Shown here: positions 15,223-19,187 of the stretch, piece by piece
How the letters are laid out: the number at the start of each line of letters is the position of its first letter
Position numbering within the stretch: position 1 is the stretch's first letter
Assembly (NCBI GenBank): GCA_017577565.1
Contig: PKRH01000066.1
Span: 1-19,187, forward strand
DNA from: Thermoanaerobacterales bacterium
GTDB taxonomy: Bacteria; Actinomycetota; Acidimicrobiia; Acidimicrobiales; JACDCH01
Direction: 5' to 3'
Length of the DNA: 19,187 bases
Position numbers and translations under genes: made by a program
Notes under the pieces: generated by a model
The model's database searches: none
Told to the model about the DNA's origin: nothing
Seen by the model: only the letters and a program-made list of their open reading frames with translations

Positions 15223-16569
15223 ATGACCAGTCCGTGGTCCCCCGACTCGTGGCGGCAGCGACCCGCGGCCCAGCAGCCCCCGTGGCCTGACGAGGCCGAG
15301 CTCGAGGCCGTCCTCAAGCACATCGGGACGCTGCCGCCGCTCGTCTTCGCCGGCGAGGCGCGGGCGCTCACCGAGCAGCTCGCCCAGGTGGCCGAGGGCA
15401 AGGCGTTCCTCCTGCAGGCCGGCGACTGCGCCGAGTCCTTCGACGGGTTCTCGGCCGACGCCATCCGGGACAAGCTCAAGGTCATCCTGCAGATGGCGGT
15501 CGTGCTCACCTACTCGACCGGCGTCCCGGTCATCAAGGTGGGGCGGATCGCCGGCCAGTTCGCCAAGCCGCGGTCGTCGCCGGTCGAGGTGGTCGACGGC
15601 GTCGAGCTGACGTCGTTCCGGGGCCACATGGTCAACGACGTCGCCTTCACCCCGGCGGCCCGCACGCCCGACCCCCAGCGGCTCGTGCAGGCCTACCACC
15701 AGTCGGCGGCCACCCTGAACCTGCTGCGGGCCTTCACCAAGGGCGGCTTCGCCGACCTGTCACGGGTCCACCAGTGGAACCAGGACTTCGTGGCGTCCAG
15801 CCCCGAGGGCCGGCGCTACGACCGGGTGGCCGACAGCATCGACCGGGCCCTGCGCTTCATGGCGGCCTGCGGCATCGACACCGCCAGCCAGCCCACCCTG
15901 CACGAGGTCGACTTCTACACCAGCCACGAGGCGCTGATCCTCGGCTACGAGGAGGCGCTGACCCGGCAGGACTCGCTGACCGGCCAGTGGTACGACTGCT
16001 CGGCCCACATGCTGTGGATCGGTGAGCGGTCGCGCCAGATCGACGGCGCCCACGTCGAGTTCCTGCGGGGCGTCGGCAACCCGATCGGCTGCAAGCTCGG
16101 GCCGACGGCGACGCCCGAGGAGGTCCTCGCCCTGTGCGAGGTGCTCAACCCCGACCGGGTGCCCGGGCGGCTGACGCTCATCACCCGCATGGGGGCCGAC
16201 AAGGTGGCCACGGCGCTGCCCCCGCTGCTCGAGGCCGTGCGCGACGCGGGGCACCCGGTGGTGTGGGCCTGCGACCCCATGCACGGCAACACGTTCACGT
16301 CCGCCTCGGGCCGCAAGACCCGCCACTTCGACGACGTGCTGGCCGAGATCGCGGGCTTCTTCGCCGCCCACTGGGACGCCGGCACCTGGCCGGGCGGGGT
16401 GCACATCGAGCTGACCGGCGACGACGTCACCGAGTGCCTGGGTGGCGGCGACGCCCTGGGCCAGGACGACCTCGACGACCGCTACGAGACGATCTGCGAC
16501 CCGCGCCTCAACGGCCGGCAGTCGATCGACCTGGCCTTCCAGGTGGCGGAGCTGCTCGACCGCCGCTGA
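15223..16569 (+). CDS. aroG: 3-deoxy-7-phosphoheptulonate synthase, class II
   Basis: A 448-residue class II DAHP synthase, which condenses phosphoenolpyruvate with erythrose 4-phosphate to open the shikimate pathway to aromatic amino acids. Seen: LLQAGDCAESFD, VIKVGRIAGQFAKPRS, DPMHGNTF, GRKTRHFDDVLAEI, HIELTGDDVTEC and CDPRLNGRQSIDLAF. The four metal ligands map to C69, H354, E396 and D426, with spacing matching the Mycobacterium tuberculosis enzyme apart from a slightly shorter N-terminus. In that organism the enzyme is fed back by aromatic amino acids and partners chorismate mutase; whether this one does is not visible. It has its own promoter and a long terminator, so it is probably a single-gene unit. 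Confidence 0.96.
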   Translation: MTSPWSPDSWRQRPAAQQPPWPDEAELEAVLKHIGTLPPLVFAGEARALTEQLAQVAEGKAFLLQAGDCAESFDGFSADAIRDKLKVILQMAVVLTYSTGVPVIKVGRIAGQFAKPRSSPVEVVDGVELTSFRGHMVNDVAFTPAARTPDPQRLVQAYHQSAATLNLLRAFTKGGFADLSRVHQWNQDFVASSPEGRRYDRVADSIDRALRFMAACGIDTASQPTLHEVDFYTSHEALILGYEEALTRQDSLTGQWYDCSAHMLWIGERSRQIDGAHVEFLRGVGNPIGCKLGPTATPEEVLALCEVLNPDRVPGRLTLITRMGADKVATALPPLLEAVRDAGHPVVWACDPMHGNTFTSASGRKTRHFDDVLAEIAGFFAAHWDAGTWPGGVHIELTGDDVTECLGGGDALGQDDLDDRYETICDPRLNGRQSIDLAFQVAELLDRR

Positions 16570-16639
16570 TCCCCCGAGCCGCTCCCCCATCCGGCCCGCC
16601 CGTCGCCTCGGGGCGCCCGACGGGGCCCTGACGCGCCGC

Positions 16640-16692
16640 CCCCGGCACCCGGGGGTGCCCCGGTCAGCCGGGACACCCCCGGGTGCCTGGGG
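16640..16692. terminator. long bidirectional terminator hairpin
   Basis: GGCACCCGGGGGTG (16644-16657) and CACCCCCGGGTGCC (16674-16687) pair perfectly for 14 bp; inside, CCCGG and CCGGG (16659-16663, 16668-16672) extend the stem to a TCAG loop, and outside CCCC/GGGG pair past a bulged T. It lies between convergent aroG and the LPXTG gene and should stop both. Confidence 0.7.
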
Positions 16693-16711
16693 GAGGATCC
16701 TGCGGCGGTCG

Positions 16712-17239
16712 TCAGGCCGCGGTGGCGGCCCGGCGGCGCCGGGTGACGAAGAGGAGCCCACCGCCCACGGCCAGCAGGGCGGCGGCGATGCGGGCCAGCG
16801 GCAGCGACTCCTCGCCCGTGCGGGGCAGGCCGCCCGCGGTCCCGCCGGCGCCGGCCGCGGCGACGCCGTCGTCGGCGGCCAGCACGGTGACGGTGGTCGA
16901 CACCTCGAGCGGGCTGCCGTCGGGCGCGACGCCGCTCGCCGTGATGGTGTGCGTGCCCGGCGTGGCGTTCAGGGGGATGGTGGCCTCGATCGTCGCCACC
17001 CCGTCGGCGTCGGCCGTCGCCGAGCCGAGCGTCACGGGCTGGGAGAAGAAGGTGAAGGTCACCGTCGAGCCCGGCGAGAAGACGCCGGCCGAGATCGTGA
17101 TGGTCTGGCCGGGGACGACCGTGGTGTCGCTGACGAACACGCCGAACTGCCCGGGGGGGTACTGCTGGCCGTGCGCCGGCGTGGCCAGGGCGACCAGCGC
17201 AGCCACCGACGTCACGAGGGTCAACGCACGTTTGATCAT
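16712..17239 (-). CDS. LPXTG-type cell wall-anchored secreted protein
   Basis: A 175-residue exported protein. Residues 1-24 are a signal peptide (MIKRALTLV, hydrophobic core, cleavage near AHG-QQ). Residues about 30-120 form one beta-rich, Thr/Val-rich Ig-like domain (VVPGQTITISAGVFSPGSTVTF, then LNATPGTHTITASGVAPDGS). An Ala/Gly linker leads to the sorting signal LPRTG (138-142), a hydrophobic span and a RRRR tail, the standard sortase substrate layout. No sortase gene is in the window. The single compact domain suggests a short wall-attached surface protein of unknown role. GGAG elements lie just before the ATG at 17239. The DUF4012 gene lies 112 bases upstream on the same strand, so co-expression is possible. 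Confidence 0.85.
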   Translation of the reverse strand: MIKRALTLVTSVAALVALATPAHGQQYPPGQFGVFVSDTTVVPGQTITISAGVFSPGSTVTFTFFSQPVTLGSATADADGVATIEATIPLNATPGTHTITASGVAPDGSPLEVSTTVTVLAADDGVAAAGAGGTAGGLPRTGEESLPLARIAAALLAVGGGLLFVTRRRRAATAA

Positions 17240-17351
17240 GGCTCCGTCTCCGTCACTGGACGTCCAAGGAACCGCCACGCCGTCGTAACACAGTGTGAGT
17301 GATGACCGCGCATAGTGCAAGAGTTGGCGCACTGCGTGGCAGAACGTTTGC
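17240..17351 (-). other. gap between the DUF4012 and LPXTG genes
   Basis: 112 bases, locally richer in A and T than the genes around it. It holds the GGAG elements before the LPXTG start and several TTGCAC / CACTAT-like hexamers on the minus strand, but no pairing with convincing promoter spacing. No terminator hairpin is seen after the DUF4012 stop. Confidence 0.35.
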
Positions 17352-19187
17352 TCATCGGACCACCTCGATCCGGTAGCCCGTGAGCCGGTCCGTGAGCTCG
17401 CCCGAGCTGCGCACGGTCCGGCCCTCGACCGCCAGGGCGTCCCCCGCGGTGATCTCACCGTCGCCCGCCACCTCGACCACCAGCGACCAGCGGTCGGGCC
17501 GCACCAGCGGCTGCGCCACGACGTCCAGCTCGTAGCCGGCACCCACCGGCAGGGCACCCACGAGGTCGAGCTCCACGGTCCGCGTGCCGCCCTCCGGCGG
17601 GACGTCGACGAACAGCGAGTACGTGTACCGGCCCGCCTCCCGCTGGCGCTCCAGCTCGACCGGCTCGCCGTCCAGGCGGGCCCCCTCGAGCTCCCAGGGG
17701 CTGTAGACGGACAGGTAGGTGCGGTTGGTGCCGGTCGGCGGCCGCTCGCCCGGCGGGAGGGCACTGCCGATGACGTAGTCGGGCAGGCCGGCCGCCGGGG
17801 CGTCGTTGGTCAGCGTCACCGTCGCCGTGGCCTCGAGCGCCCCCGTGGCCGGGTCCCAGGCCACCTCGTAGCGCACGTCGCGCTGGAGGAACAGGTCGAC
17901 CTTGTTGCCCACCGCGTTGTTGACGACGACGCCGAGGCTGTCGCCCTCCGCCGGGGGCAGGCCGCCGTCGAGGCCGAGCCGCTCGAAGAAGCGCTGCTGG
18001 TCCTCGTCGACCGCGTAGGCCTGGATGTGACCGCCCTCCACGACCGGGCCGAGGACGTCGGCCACCCGGCGGGGCCCGGGCAGGTCGCCGGTCGTCAGGC
18101 GCTCGAACGCCGTCTCGGCCAGCGCCTCGAGCGCGTCGATCCGCTGCTCGGTGTCATCCAGCACGACGTACTGGTCGCGCAGCAGGAACCCGGCGGCGTC
18201 GTCCGCGGTGAGCGGCCCCGGCACGCCGGCGACCTCGATCGGGCCGGTGAAGCGCAGCAGCGCCGCCAGCCCGACGGGGTCGACGGCGATCACCCCGTCC
18301 ACCGGGCGGCCGCCGGACTGCGGGTAGAGGTCGGCCATCACCCGGCCGACGCTCGGGAAGTGCGGCGACATGGTCACGTTGCGCCACGTCCCGGCCGGTT
18401 CGAACCGGGCCCAGCGCTCGAGGTAGTCCCAGGGCTCCGAGATCGTCCGCTGCGGCCCGGGCGTGCCGCCCTGCTCGAGCTCGGCAGCCCGGCCGAAGCG
18501 GGTCATGTCGACCTCGCCGTCCACGGCCATCAGCTCGGCGAAGTTGCCGACCAGGCCGGTGCCGCCCCGAGCCTCGACGGGGGTGACGAACGCGACCAGC
18601 CAGCGGGCCTCGCCGTCGCCCCCGAACATGGCCGGCACGACCTCGGTGGCGTCCGCCGCCAGCCGCACGTCGGGCCGGGCCGCCGCCACCTCGTCCCGGA
18701 CCCGGTCCAACCGCTCGGCCACGGGCGGGAGCAGCCAGGGCCCGGCCGCCTCGCCGAGGTCGGACTCGGCGCCGGCCAGCACGTCGGCGACGTCGTCGAG
18801 CGGGTCCCGCAGGGCCCGCACCCGGGCGAGGTCGAGGCGCCCGCCCTGGACGGTCAGCGCGTCGACGTCGGCGACGACGGCCACCTCGGTGCCGTCGCGG
18901 GCGACCTCGGCGGCCGCCGAGGCCATCGCCTCCACCGCCGAGGCGTTGTGGCCGAGCACGGGCACGGCCCGGGCCGGCGCCGCGTACCAGGCGCCGAGCT
19001 GCTCGTCGGCCTCGTCGAAGGCGTCGGCGGCGGCGGCCAGCCGCCGGGTGGCGAGGTCGTCGTCGCCGTCACGGGCGGCCTCCATGCCCGCCTCCAGCAG
19101 CTCGATCCCCCGCTCCACCGCCGGGCGGGCCCGGGCCAGCGCGAGCAGGTAGCCGCCACCCACGACCACGGGGAGCAGGGCGAGCAC
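17352..19187 (-). CDS. DUF4012 domain-containing protein (5' end outside the window)
   Basis: At least 611 residues, running off the right edge; a GTG at the very edge is in frame but the true start is probably further out. The N-terminal visible segment (LALLPVVVGGGYLLAL) is a membrane span, then a helical region (residues 25-180) of alanine and acidic residues, then the DUF4012 core with EARGGTGLVGNFAEL (about residues 204-218), MSPHFPSVGRVMADLY, DGVIAVDPVGLAALLRFTGPIEV, and a C-terminal beta-rich part. The domain is common in actinobacterial membrane proteins with a large outside part, often near surface-polysaccharide genes; its biochemical role is not known. It stands directly upstream of the LPXTG protein gene, fitting a cell-surface locus that continues to the right. 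Confidence 0.85.
   Translation of the reverse strand: MLALLPVVVGGGYLLALARARPAVERGIELLEAGMEAARDGDDDLATRRLAAAADAFDEADEQLGAWYAAPARAVPVLGHNASAVEAMASAAAEVARDGTEVAVVADVDALTVQGGRLDLARVRALRDPLDDVADVLAGAESDLGEAAGPWLLPPVAERLDRVRDEVAAARPDVRLAADATEVVPAMFGGDGEARWLVAFVTPVEARGGTGLVGNFAELMAVDGEVDMTRFGRAAELEQGGTPGPQRTISEPWDYLERWARFEPAGTWRNVTMSPHFPSVGRVMADLYPQSGGRPVDGVIAVDPVGLAALLRFTGPIEVAGVPGPLTADDAAGFLLRDQYVVLDDTEQRIDALEALAETAFERLTTGDLPGPRRVADVLGPVVEGGHIQAYAVDEDQQRFFERLGLDGGLPPAEGDSLGVVVNNAVGNKVDLFLQRDVRYEVAWDPATGALEATATVTLTNDAPAAGLPDYVIGSALPPGERPPTGTNRTYLSVYSPWELEGARLDGEPVELERQREAGRYTYSLFVDVPPEGGTRTVELDLVGALPVGAGYELDVVAQPLVRPDRWSLVVEVAGDGEITAGDALAVEGRTVRSSGELTDRLTGYRIEVVR

Noticed and set aside
14239..15699. 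A 486-codon minus-strand open frame across the sigma gene and aroG.
   Set aside because: Antisense artefact of high GC; its translation shows no family motif and it crosses two well-supported genes.

Overview
The window is very GC-rich and almost fully packed with genes on both strands. It looks like a chromosomal housekeeping segment of a high-GC actinobacterium. Pointers are a class II (mycobacterial-type) DAHP synthase, an F420-type luciferase-like oxidoreductase, a PAC2-family protein, a nadD / LytR_C protein / rsfS block, an LPXTG wall protein, and repeated TAnnnT -10 boxes placed 7-9 bases before start codons (leaderless transcription). The class Acidimicrobiia is my best guess from overall feel; this is inference, not a measured placement.

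Left part (1-4333): a minus-strand pair encodes a thioredoxin-TPR protein (CnoX/YbbN-like) followed by a tiny HExxH protein. Divergently, on the plus strand, lie an aminoglycoside-phosphotransferase-fold kinase of the ACAD10/11 type, a PAC2 protein, and (from its own promoter) an F420-type oxidoreductase. A perfect 15-bp hairpin closes this block against a convergent fatty acyl-AMP ligase-like gene (4452-6098, minus).

Middle (6225-13866): leuS on the plus strand is followed by tRNA-Ala(GGC). Convergent to these, on the minus strand, is a tight five-gene operon read as pncA > pncB > nadD > LCP-like/LytR_C membrane protein > rsfS. The first three genes stand in pathway order (nicotinamide > nicotinate > NaMN > NaAD), and two junctions are 4-base ATGA overlaps.

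Right part (13867-19187): a 417-base divergent intergenic region with several inverted repeats leads into a group-2-like sigma-70 factor, then class II DAHP synthase (aroG) from its own promoter, then a strong two-way terminator. Convergent to aroG, on the minus strand, are an LPXTG-anchored secreted protein and, upstream of it, a DUF4012 protein that runs off the right edge.

No mobile element, CRISPR array, phage gene or recognisable defence system was seen. The points most worth a second look are the degenerate LCP protein inside the NAD/ribosome-silencing operon, the sigma-factor leader with a UNCG hairpin just before its ribosome binding site, the palindrome over the F420-oxidoreductase promoter, the leaderless-promoter pattern, and the small HExxH protein.
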